Origin: Phanerodontia chrysosporium
Taxonomy: Eukaryota; Basidiomycota; Agaricomycetes; Polyporales; Phanerochaetaceae
DNA length: 64,000 nt
NCBI GenBank assembly: GCA_001910725.1
Contig: MJGA01000026.1
Span: 248,001 to 312,000 of the forward strand
Direction of reading: 5' to 3'
A program made the translations under genes and the position numbers. Positions 23,368 through 33,320 of this stretch are shown here, piece after piece (the stretch's first letter is position 1; every line of letters starts with the position of its first letter). Below the pieces are notes generated by a model. That model searched no databases, had not been told where the DNA came from, and was given only the letters and a program-made list of their open reading frames with translations.

Positions 23368-25439
23368 TTAGCAATCCCAGCCGTAGACGAACGTGTCGTT
23401 ATCACTTTTCGGCGCAGCGCCGTCGCTCTTGCAGATGCTCGCGTTGAACTCCTCCTGCATGAGCAGCTCGACGATATTGCGCGCCGAGATCGTCTCGGTC
23501 TCCATCGTCGAGATGAACGGCTCAAACGCGTTGACGTAATACAGGCCCTTGTCGAGCCTGACCGGCGGGAACGTCGTCGTGGGCGGGAGCACCGGGTACG
23601 CGTCCCACTGTGTGCCAGCGAGTCAGCACACCAGCCCGGAAAACAGCGCACAGTGCCGACGCACCTCCTTGCGGTACACCCAGCCGACCTTGCCGAACGC
23701 GCGGCGGAGCCAGTTGTCCTCGAGGCGCTGCTTCGAGAAGATCTTGACGCTCCACTCGTGCCCGCCGTCGTCGCTCGAGTTCGCGGGGACGCCGTCGCGC
23801 GTGAGGATGTGCCCGTGGTACGAGAGCGAGTTGAAGTCGGGCGCGGGCGCGTCCGGGTCTGCGCGCACGGCCTCCCACGTCGTGAGCACCGTCGTCGGCA
23901 CCGTGTCGCCGTCCTTGAGCTTGAAGAAGCGCGTGCGCGGGTGCGCGCTCGGCGTGCTGAGCAGCGTAACGTGCAGCCGCACGTACGGCTGCGGCGGGAT
24001 CACAGGCGCCGAGCCCGTCAGGTCGATCGAGCTGCTGTGGAACGGCGTGGCGAGGATCACGGCTTTATACGCGCGCTCCATCAACTCGGACGAGTCGTTC
24101 CTCTGCGCGCGGAGGAAGTATTTGTCGCCGTGTTTCGCGATGCTCTTGACCTACACAGAACATTAGTTGTGGCTAAACGACAACGCGATATCGCGCACCG
24201 TGGTCTTCAGATGGAGATGGGCCTTGGACGGTTCACAAAATTCTCGAATATTTGCCAGTTGCCCCCACGACCTGAGAGGCTCCGCTCGCCGCGATAGATG
24301 CCATCCCCTCCAGGGCGTGAATTTCGTCGACATTCTGGTGTAAGGTTAGTTGGTGCTGCGGAACTCGATAAAACGTGCGCACCTGTCCATAATTCACGCG
24401 AGTTGCTGCCTCGATCATCTCAGCAGTAAACTTGTGGTAGATGCCCTGCCATCGAAGTAATCCATTGTAGTCTGGGCAATGGTGTCAGTCCAGTCGAGCT
24501 TGGTGCCAAAGAGGACAGGTTTGTGAATGGCTCAGATCCTATTTCTGGCGTATAAAGAGTGACAAAGTTCGTCACCATTGCTTTCACGCTGAGGTATGGT
24601 CAGTAGGGCCCAAACAATGTGCTCCGCACGTACATCTCCTTCGTGCGCGACGGCGCTTTGTAGCCATAACGCCAGAGAACCTTGATGGCGCTCCACCATC
24701 CGCCATTAGTCTAGAAAGCTGTAAATGAAAGCTCGCGGCGAAAGTCAGGCAGGAAGACCCACCGTGAGGACAAACTGGGAGCCATCCCAGAGGCCCATGC
24801 TGTCGTCTCCATCGTCGAAGTCTGAGCGTTCGAGGCCGAACTCTTCCGTCGCGCGCCAGAGGTTTTTGTTCGCTTCGACAAAGACGGAGGCCCCTAGCTC
24901 AATAGGAGCGAGCTCTGGGTCGTCATATGGATACACAGTAGTGCTGCCTAGAGTTCAAAACGCGTTAGAACATGATGTTCAGGCGTGCAGAGTCGATCAA
25001 CCACAGCGACAACAGCAACCGTAACATGTGATTGAGAGGGTGGCTGGAGGCTGGGGAGCGCGTTTTGTAGCAGAGGCATGCCATTCAGGATAGTCAAGAA
25101 TACACGACAATCGATCCTAGGAGGGAAGAAGCCAACTTGGAGCGAGGCTAGGACACTACTTACGTCCGCCAATGTAATCCCTGGCTTCATACAGGTCGAC
25201 CTCAACGTCGAGCCATAGCGCTCCTTCGCCTTGGAGATCCAAAACGCAGCCGACGAGCCCGCAGCACCAGCACCGACGATGGCAATGCGCGGGACGGCCG
25301 CGTCCTCGGTGGGCAGGGTGAGGGGTGCCTGTTCGCCGTTGGCCTGCGCGTGTGCCCAGGGCAGGCGGAAGGGGAGCTGGAAGGCTGCTGCAGCCTCGAG
25401 GAGGCCGTACGCAGCGAGAAGCGCCGTCGAGAAGTGCAT
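23368..25439 (-). CDS. Prenylcysteine oxidase/lyase (FAD-dependent), with single-base frame breaks
   Basis: The product cleaves the thioether of prenylcysteine released during breakdown of prenylated proteins. The start at 25439 gives a hydrophobic signal-like leader. It is followed by the dinucleotide-binding loop IAIVGAGAAGSSAAFWI, an acidic strand end VDLYEARDYIGG, and YPYDDPELAPIELGASVFV. The prenylcysteine-lyase domain follows (TNGGWWSAIKVLWRYGY, AATRVNYGQ, NVDEIHALEGMASIAASGA). The C-terminal exons end VELLMQEEFNAS and FVYGWDC. Frame shifts of -1 occur at about 25214, 24516, 24446 and 24263. All four are repaired by one extra base in a short C or G run, and conserved blocks continue without other stops. 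The first intron (24948-25163) is unusually long at 216 bp. Confidence 0.82.
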
Positions 25440-25777
25440 CGCGGACGACGAGGAGACGGTCGTGGGCAGACGCAGGAGGCGAGGGGCAAGCGCGGAGGTA
25501 AACACCAAACCGCGCCTCGAGTTTTGATCCGCCATCAGATCCGCCATCAGACCCGCCGTGTCTCGACAACACGCTTCAGAAGATTAGGCCCGTCGCGGGG
25601 TTACGATGAAAGACTATGTATTCGTGCCCTCAGTATGCTCTAAGAGGAACCTGCATTAGGACACCCTATACGATAGAGCCAGAAAGAGGACTGGACGTAT
25701 GAGACTAGATTAACGAGCGTAGCATATACCTTCAAAGCAGCTAGTGTCCATGTCACACTTGCAAATGCACCTACACC
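25440..25777. other. Intergenic with a short direct repeat
   Basis: Holds the prenylcysteine oxidase upstream region. A 12-13 bp unit (gatccgccatca) is repeated twice, with a third degenerate copy, at 25527-25558. No coding region. Confidence 0.45.
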
Positions 25778-27979
25778 TCAGTCGCTCTCCGTCTCATACT
25801 CATCCGAATCGTTGCCGTTGCCGTTCGACGAGCGACGGCTCTCGGAGCTCGTGCGGCGCTTCGGGTCCTCGTAGAGCTCGACGAGCAGCTGCCCGCCGCT
25901 GAGGCCTTCGACGTCGCCGACGCGCTTGCCGGGCTCCCAGTGGATCTCCTTGCGCGGGTACGCCATCGCGAGCCGGAAGCCGAACCACTCGCCGTTCTTC
26001 TTCCCGACCTTCTCCATCGCGCGCAGCAGGCCCTGCTCGCCGGGCTCCTCGCCCTCGGGCGGCGCGGCGGGGTCGAGTGCGGGCGCGTACTCGGGGCCGT
26101 TCGGGATGAACAGCGTGTCGACGAACGCGTACACCGCCGTCAGCGAGTCCGCCTCGCCGAAGAAGCGCACCGCGCGCCGCCCGTCGGGCATGCGCACCCC
26201 GACGCGCACCGTCTTCCCGCGCCCAGTCTCGCCGGGACGCGGCTCCCGCGGGAGCAACGCGCGGCGGCCGTACCTGCGCCACGCCATGCGCTTCTCGGCC
26301 CACGCCGCGCGCTCTGCCTCCTCCCTGCGCGCCTCCTCCTGCGCACGCTGCTCCGCCTCAGCCTTCCGGCGTGCGTCCTCCTCCGCCTGGCGCTGCTCAG
26401 CACGCTTCTTTTCAATCCGTTCGCGGTCGCGGCGCGCGCTCTCCTCAAAGGCACGGTCCTGCTCGGCACGCAGTGCACGGTCGCGCTCGCGTTCGCGCGC
26501 CACCATGGTTTGTGCGGCCTCCCTATCGAGGGCCTGCGCACGGATGCGAGTGAGGTATGGCGTCACACGGGGAAGCAGGTGTTCCTGCAGGTGGGTCACA
26601 AGCGTGCGAGCGGAGGTAGGCGCTGTTGCTGCAGGAATGGACGGGCCTTGGTGCCGCGACAGGATGGTAAGCACAGATTGGGACGCGCCGGAGGAGCTGC
26701 CACGTCGTGCCTGCAACGCAATGAATGCGACGAAGGGGTAGGTCGTAGCTTGTAACTTCTGCGCGGCTGTTCAAGGCATGAGCAGTGTAAGTGATACATA
26801 GGACAGCCGCTGCTTACCGCTCCATGCATCCCGGTCCCGGATGTCACCGCCCCAGACGAGGAAGCCATTGTCATGCATGAGGCGCACCAGCTCAGGGTCG
26901 GTCAACGTGGTACTGCGAGATGCGTTAGCAATGCGCAAATTGTCGGTCGAACGTGCATACCGCTTGAAGTTAGCGACATCATCGTGTTCCTCGCTGACAA
27001 GAATAATGCACCCAATCTTGGGGTCGGTTTCATTGGCACAGGCCTTTGCAAAGGCTTCGTAGCTGCCGATAAAGAAATCGGGCAAGAAGCGAGTGTTCGC
27101 GTCATCGTTGGTTCGACGAATGTGGACGGTCGAAGACCCTGATGCGATGCCAGACGCCTCGCCCTCACCTGCTTGCGCACGGGAGAATAACACGCAGCCT
27201 GTTTCCTCCTCAAGGCTCTGAATCCACCGCTCGGCCGCGACCTTCGGGTCCTTGGATGGACTGTGTCTATGGCTGATGCCTGCGCTGCCGAGGCCAAGGC
27301 CAATGGTTGTAATTGAGAATGACGGGGGAACTGCTGGAAGTGGGATGGGTATGCGCAGAGCCCGAAGGATGGCCCGAAGCAAGGTGTACGGGACAGCGAT
27401 GATGGCTATCAGGATGCGAAGAGGTCGGATGATGAGGAGCGCAACGGCATTTGTGGTCGGCGTCTTGATGAAGCAATGAGACCGTAGCAATGACAGACAC
27501 ATCCACTGGGACGTACCACGCGGTCAAATTGTCGGCCGGGTGCCCGGCCGCCCAGTAAGCCCGCTTGCTCCGAGTCGTCGATATCGAACGACTCCAGAGG
27601 TGCTGGCGAGCTTGGACTTGATACATGTGAGGGAGATGCTTCGGGGTTTCGTGAAAATGACAAAGGAGCGGAAGGGTTGGCTTCAAACATAAGATTCGCG
27701 GCGCGCTATGGCATAGATGTCAGCGACATGATGCCGAAAGAGCGTATATAGCGTGGCGTGCGATGTAGAGCACGAACGAGACGGTCTATGAGACATCTCC
27801 CGCCGTAGCGGCAGGCCTGATGTCTCTTTGTTATCAATATGCGGCGTGTATCTCACCTCAATGTCCCATTGCACGCTTTCCAGCACGCCAATTGCAACTT
27901 CTGCGTCGCCTCCGTCCGTGAGTGCCTGCAGCTGAGCAACAGCCTCCTTCTGGCCAGGTGAGAGAGCGTCGTAATCCAT
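25778..27979 (-). CDS. FAF2/UBXD8-type UBX protein (ERAD, Cdc48/p97 recruiter)
   Basis: Exons 27979-27857, 27705-27517, 27463-26961, 26912-26818 and 26766-25778 join to 632 residues with no frame break. The order is: UBA-like helix (LSPGQKEAVAQLQALT with QWDIERAANLMFE); acidic linker; a hydrophobic hairpin (LLIIRPLRILIAIIAVPY); a UAS thioredoxin-like domain (LPDFFIGSYEAFAKACANE, GFLVWGGDI); a long Glu/Arg coiled coil from about residue 390; and a C-terminal UBX domain (VRMPDGRRAVRFFGEADSL...). This is the architecture of FAF2, related to yeast Ubx2, which sits in the ER and lipid-droplet membrane and recruits the Cdc48/p97 segregase. It is divergent from the CUE protein, with 279 bp between start codons. 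Confidence 0.92.
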
Positions 27980-28258
27980 AACAGAATGTAAAGATGAAGT
28001 CTAAGAAATCGAAGTGTGTATTAGTCTGCTTGCATGCGTCGTGGAAGATGGTGAAGGTGTGGTAACAAGCCCGCGTCGGAGGTGGCGGAGCGCTATTGTG
28101 AAGGATTTGTCGCTATATGCCCAAAGATGGCATGGTAACCGAGTTACAAGTATTGTTACGGAAACTAATCGGCATTGCCAATCCCGCGTTCCTGCCTCCG
28201 AACCATATCCCGCTTGCATACACGCTGTGCCTTTCCTAAAGATCTACTCACAAAAGCC

Positions 28259-29125
28259 ATGGGCGAAGTCGTGAACGTTCTCGTTGCGTTTGCTGTGATC
28301 ATCTTTGTCTTCCGCTGGGCGACGGCTGGTATGTCCCTGAGCTCCCTCGCTTGCGTGCCTCGTGCCGTGACACCTTCGACTAGGCAAGGATTCTGCCGCA
28401 GATGGGCAGTCGCATGCCGCAATCCTGGGCTTCAGACCGAAGACGGTCTCTCAGGAGCAGGTGTGTATTGTGCCTGCTTTATATGCGGGCGGAAATGCTG
28501 AAATGTCCGGGCAGGTTGACGCTATACGAGCAATGTTCCCTGACATACCAGCGTACGTGCGGAACTCTACGAGACTTCGCCAGTCCCTTACGTTTCTGTA
28601 TTCTGCAGGGACAACATTCGATATGACCTCCTGCGAACAGGTAGCGTCGACCTGACGTGCAACAAGATCCTGGAGCGCGGGTTCCTCCCTGCAGTACGTT
28701 TCTCTCGGTGTCTGCTTGGCACGATAACTGACCGTCCCCAGCCTCCGCCTGCGTACTACCGCATCTATCCTCGCGCTATACCGAATGAGCATCCACAAGC
28801 AGCTACCGGTGCTTCCGCCAACGCAGCCAACGCAGCCCCCGCGCCGTCCTCGTCGAAACAGAAGGAGAACCTCATTACGCGACTTCATCTGGAAGACAGG
28901 CTGAACGATTCGGCAGCGTCCTCTATGCCAGAGCCGACGCACAAGTGGGAGGAGGACCCAGCGAAGCGTCAGGCTATGTTGAGGGAGCGCAAGGCACGGA
29001 TGGTTTTGGCGGCGCGAGAGTGAGTGACCAAGCCCCATCGTCCGAGCAACTGGCTCATGATATTGTGTAGGCGCCTGCTGGCGCAACAGAAGCAACAAGC
29101 AGCAGCTTCTGGCCAGTCTTCATGA
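28259..29125 (+). CDS. CUE-domain ER membrane protein (Cue1-like ERAD factor)
   Basis: Exons 28259-28328, 28384-28460, 28515-28552, 28609-28693, 28742-29019 and 29071-29125 join to 200 residues. One N-terminal membrane helix (VLVAFAVIIFVFRW) is followed by a CUE domain. It carries the helix-1 motif VDAIRAMFPDIP with the MFP ubiquitin-binding triad, and the second-helix motif ILERGFL with a double-Leu-like end. The C-terminal part is charged (THKWEEDPAKRQAML) and ends in a Gln/Ala-rich tail; such a segment in yeast Cue1 binds and activates the E2 Ubc7. Size and layout agree with Cue1. The shared promoter with the FAF2-type gene points to joint expression of two ER-associated degradation factors. 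Confidence 0.87.
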
Positions 29126-30180
29126 CCATGCTAGGCGAAGGCCGAAGTCATGTCTCGAGTACCGTGATTAGAATAGCACAAGCCGACTATCAAGCTCAGG
29201 TGTCCGGCAGGTAATCGTGTGGCATCTGTATTTTGAATATCTTAGTTTTCGTTCGTATACACGCCTTTAGGAGGCTGCATAACCCGCGCTATCATTTCGA
29301 CAAGGCCGTTAAGGTACGAACTGTTATACTCCCCGATGCTGATTTGTAGGCCTTTGCAGTCCACGGGTCCTCCTTCCCCTGACGCGCCACCCTTAGTATG
29401 ACATACGTACCAACGTGTGCTACTCTCCTGTATGCCGTCCTCGGAGAAATCACCACCCATCGAATTGTGCTGCAAGCTGCGACATAATCGAGTGTGCTCA
29501 GAGACACAGAAGTCCCACGCTTCTACTGAGCTCCGCTGGTACGATCACTCCTCGTTCCACTTCCTATTGAGCTCTCACTGAGGCGGTGTCAGTCATCAGG
29601 TGCCTGATCCCCTTCTCCGTCTTTACGATTGTTCCATGGAGCTATATCTGTTTGATGGATGTGAGCTGTCCATGGCCGATGAAATGAACAGGTGAACTCT
29701 GGACATAATGAAAGGCTAGATCACTTCTACGTCACGGAGACCGACTTATCATCTGTTCCGCGCAGTTACCCTAGGCGCGGCGAGTGCAACAGATACATGG
29801 TTGCGAGAACCCGCCGTACGCGGACCGGCTTCCTACCGTGTGCCGGTAATGACTGCACCACGCCGACCATTCTTCTGACTCGCGTATGAGGCGGTACATG
29901 TCCTCTTGCAATTGGATTATAGGAGGTGGCCAACAGCACGACCGGGAGCAGCTCCCCGTCTAGCCATCCATGCTGATTCTTCGCCGACAGTGATGTTGCC
30001 CCAAGAGGGCATGTGTGTCCATAGTATCACTGATTGTCTACGTCAAGTCAGTGTTCGACTTCGCTCTGTTCCAGAACTCCATCGTACACAGCAGTGCCCC
30101 CTTTTGTTCAGGTATATAAGACCGCACGATGTCTCGCTGAACGAGGCCCTGTGTCGTCCGCGGCGTGCAACACGTCCACC
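29126..30180. other. Mostly intergenic; one unexplained minus-strand reading frame
   Basis: A minus-strand frame from about 29540 to 29242 stays open for about 97 codons and includes four cysteines and the stretch RWYVCHTKGGASGEGG. No start or upstream exon could be fixed and no family is recognised, so I do not call it a gene. Confidence 0.3.
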
Positions 30181-32041
30181 ATGCACCCCTCGGCCGGAAT
30201 CTTGAGCAACGACAGCTCCTTCGCCACTCTTGACAATCTGAACGTGGATAGCACCTTCGGGGCTATGTATCTCAGTGCGTATCTCACACTTTATTTATCA
30301 TATGCGTGCTGCGAGTTTTGAGACAGCATGGGCTCCAGGCAATGTCGTTGTCGCAATGTAAAACTATGTTATATACAGGCGTAGCGAACTCTCGGAGCTG
30401 AACACGCATCCAGGCTTTTCACCCTGACTACTGTCCAACTACACATCTACCACCAGCGCAATCAAGAAGACTCTCGTTCTATGAAACTCTTAGTATGAAC
30501 CTCTGGTTATACAGCCTTACGATTCTTACATGCCCTCGCAGGTCTATTTTCTGTGGTGCGCCTGCACGATTGTCTTCTTATCACGACTCTCAGGGACTTG
30601 CCCAGGGTTCTCGACGCTCTGCACTTTGCTCTTACGACATACGCCAACTACGGGGTGGTAATCCATAGTATTGGCAATCCCGCGACTGGTCTCCGGGTGT
30701 CATGGTGCGTAAAACGCGCCCTATGCAGCCGTTTATTATCTGACTGCCAATGGGTTTTAGGGGATCCCGGGCCGCCTTGGTCATAGCGGTGCGCGATATT
30801 GGTGTGCCACGCTCGCGGCTGACGTTGATGACTCGCTGTCAGGGCTCTAGCGACACAATCATCACGTTGTACGTAGACCCTGATCCCTGTCGCCCACCTA
30901 CTGACCAAGTCGTAGCGTTTTGGCCCGCCGCCTTTGGAAGTGTGCGTGCTTGCCGTTCCAGAGGGCGATCCACTCACCGTCGTCCCGTGCAGTCGGACGT
31001 CAAAAGCGCATCATCCAAGGCATCGTAGTCAGTCCTTCTGTCGCGAATGCAGCTTGTCCCGTGATTGAATGTGCCCAGGGAGTTATCGGTGTCGGTAATT
31101 TGGGTGAGTGCCGGTCACCTTCTGGTGGGCTGCGCACTGACATTTCATTATTCCCGTGTAGTGGTCACGGCTGCTGACATAGGCAAGTCTTAAATCGATG
31201 CTCGTGCATGTGCCCAAGCTAACTCGAATTTACTAGCTATGGTCGTATTGACGTAAGTCATCCCATCGGTACTGAATCTAGATGCACTTGTGGACATCTA
31301 CGGTTTAGCCTGCGGCCTGGCGTGAACAGTTTCACATTTGGCATACCTTGGCTTTGGTGTGGCGCCTTTAGCCTGCGCGCCTCCGTGGATGTCCTCATTG
31401 CCTGTACAATCACCTGCATGCTGTACGAATGCCGCAAATATGCGAAACGGCAAGCAGCGTGTCCCTATGTATTCGCCGTATTCCTGATTCTGCTGCAGGA
31501 CAAAATCCGTGATTTATCTCATCATGCTCTACAGCGTGAGCACCTGCACACTCACTACGTACGCCGCCCTTTATCTACTCCTAGAGCTAGCATCTGACAG
31601 CAATCGACGCAGAGTGTGCGTCATCATCGCTGTGATCACTGTCCGTGCGCTCTCGTTGTGCTCTCTTCCCTGCACTGACGGTCTCTCTGGCAGTTCGTCG
31701 CACTTCCGAATACCTTCGTGTCGTATGCGGTCATGCAGACGCTCCCGAAACGTACGTACTCCTGTGCAACCTGCTCTGGTATTTACGCCACCATATGCGC
31801 AGTTATGCTCAACGCGCTGTTCGTGCTCCTCAACTCGCGCCAGACGCTCCGGAGCATGGTCGACCGCGCGCAGATGCACCCTACCGGCCTCTCCCCTGTC
31901 CAGTGGCAGGTTGGTAACTGTGATTGGGCGGGTCAAGATGGACTTGACACCAAGTCCAATGCGGCGCTCAACGTGAGTCGGGAGGTGACAGTGCCGAGTC
32001 TCGGGGAGCCTCTGTCCTCGATAACACTCAGTGAGGTCTAG
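30181..32041 (+). CDS. DUF6534-like seven-helix membrane protein 2
   Basis: Starts MHPSAGILSND and reaches the family's first block LNVDSTFGAMYLS at the end of exon 1 (30274). Later blocks are VYFLW joined across an intron to VLDALHFALTTYANYG, NPATGLRVSW, the helix PWLWCGAFSLRASVDVLIA, then IYLIMLYSVSTCTLTT, FVALPNTFVSYAV and the C-terminal LNALFVLLNSRQTLR. These align block by block with the gene at 20207-22199, including an identical intron position inside the FLW motif. The intron before IYLIML uses a GC donor (AAACG|GCAAGC, 49 bp). I could not place every middle exon (30780-31290). Function unknown; probably at the plasma membrane. Confidence 0.62.
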
Positions 32042-32410
32042 GTCAGAATAAACTATGTGTTTCGCGTACTCCCAAGCTACATGTTGTCCAATTTTGTGGG
32101 GCGTCTTGGTCCTAGAGTGCTGTTTCAGAGTCAGTAGGAACGTCCGACCAGTAAACAGGATATCGCCCCAGGGTTCCTCAACGGAAGTCATGACGCGCGA
32201 CAGGAGTTAAACCATGTTCTCAGTCGGACATCGCGCCATAATCCTAAGCAGACTACACCAGTGCGGCATCACTTACGCCAAGGTACGACTTGGTGACAAG
32301 CATAACGTGTGCTACTTTCACATCGACGGCCTCCCACGATTGTCTCTGCGTGGGAATGAGATAAAAAGCTGTGGGAATGGGTAGCAAAAGCACAGCGCCG
32401 CATACGGCCA
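32042..32410. other. Intergenic
   Basis: No coding region recognised between the DUF6534-like gene and the tRNA-like locus. Confidence 0.4.
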
Positions 32411-32480
32411 TGCCAAAGCAGGGATTGAACCCGCGCCCTCAGCGTCTCCGCTGCGCTCTGACCAACTGAGCTACTTGGGG
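32411..32480 (-). ncRNA. tRNA-like locus with short anticodon arm
   Basis: On the minus strand there is a standard D arm and A box (TAGCTCAGTTGG) and a perfect T arm and B box (GCGGG-TTCAATC-CCTGC). Between them the arm CAGC...GCTG has only a 4-6 base loop, and no usable U33-anticodon is seen. The acceptor pairs at about five of seven positions. A T-rich Pol III-type stop follows. It is therefore a tRNA-derived or degenerate sequence rather than a normal tRNA gene. It shares its unusual middle with 59252-59319. Confidence 0.5.
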
Positions 32481-33320
32481 AGCGGCATGCGGCGCTGTAC
32501 CAGTCCAGGGCCAGAAAGGTATATATATTATGTTCTCTGTTCACCCAGATGACTCCTCATCAGCTTGCACCTGTCATGTATTGAATCTCTGTCATACTAC
32601 TGGTTAGTAACTGTTACGGCGCCGCCTGCAACATTGTGAGTATGCGCCAATTATAGATATTGGAACAGGTCAGACATATTCCAAATCGAGACATGTTCGA
32701 ATCTTTGTGGCGTTGCTTGCGTAAGCGCCGCGTGCGCAGCTTGTCTCTCCCTCCCGACACACGATGTTGGAGGCCCAACGAGCCCCGACGAGCGGTGCCG
32801 ACGTGCCGTGCCCAAGTGCAGCCGCGCCGCTGCATGCGCACATGCCTAGCGATGACAGACGGTGAACATCGCAAGAAGCGTCCCAAAGAGGCATATATTG
32901 CGCGCAGGATCCACTTCCCACCTTTGGCCATCCCGCCCTCTTCCTGCACTGTGTCTTGCCCTCTGCTCGCCGCGTCTGGCATCGAGCTCTCTATCTTCCT
33001 CGACGTCCGCAGCTCCGTACACGGCGACGAAGGGGACCCGTCGTCATCATGCGTGTCCTCGTCCGAACGGCGGCCAGCGCGCACAGACATTGCACCATTT
33101 GACAAGGTTAATTGCGTGGCGCTCGATCAGCGTTGCTCGTGTCGCGGAAGTGCTGTTTATGTTGTGCGAGTGATGCGGACGCGCGCCCCACAGCGACGCA
33201 GACCAGTCTTATGTTTCCCTGTATGTCGCCCTCCCCAACTCTTTTCTCTCTGACCCGCCATCGCGCCAGCCGCGAGCTCGTTGCCCCCGCTGCCCCCGTC
33301 GCCGTCTGCGACTACGCGCG
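32481..33320. other. Intergenic, upstream of O-methyltransferase
   Basis: No gene supported. Long open frames on both strands (for example 32614-33105) have no domain, no plausible splicing and biased composition. Confidence 0.4.

Noticed and set aside
23179..24297. Plus-strand 372-codon frame opposite the prenylcysteine oxidase
   Set aside because: Antisense shadow; repetitive Arg/Val/Glu composition and no homology pattern.
32411..32480. Ordinary tRNA gene
   Set aside because: The anticodon loop is too short and has no U33-anticodon arrangement; acceptor pairing is incomplete.
32614..33105. 163-codon minus-strand frame upstream of the O-methyltransferase
   Set aside because: No recognisable domain, no splice-consistent neighbours; low information, basic composition.
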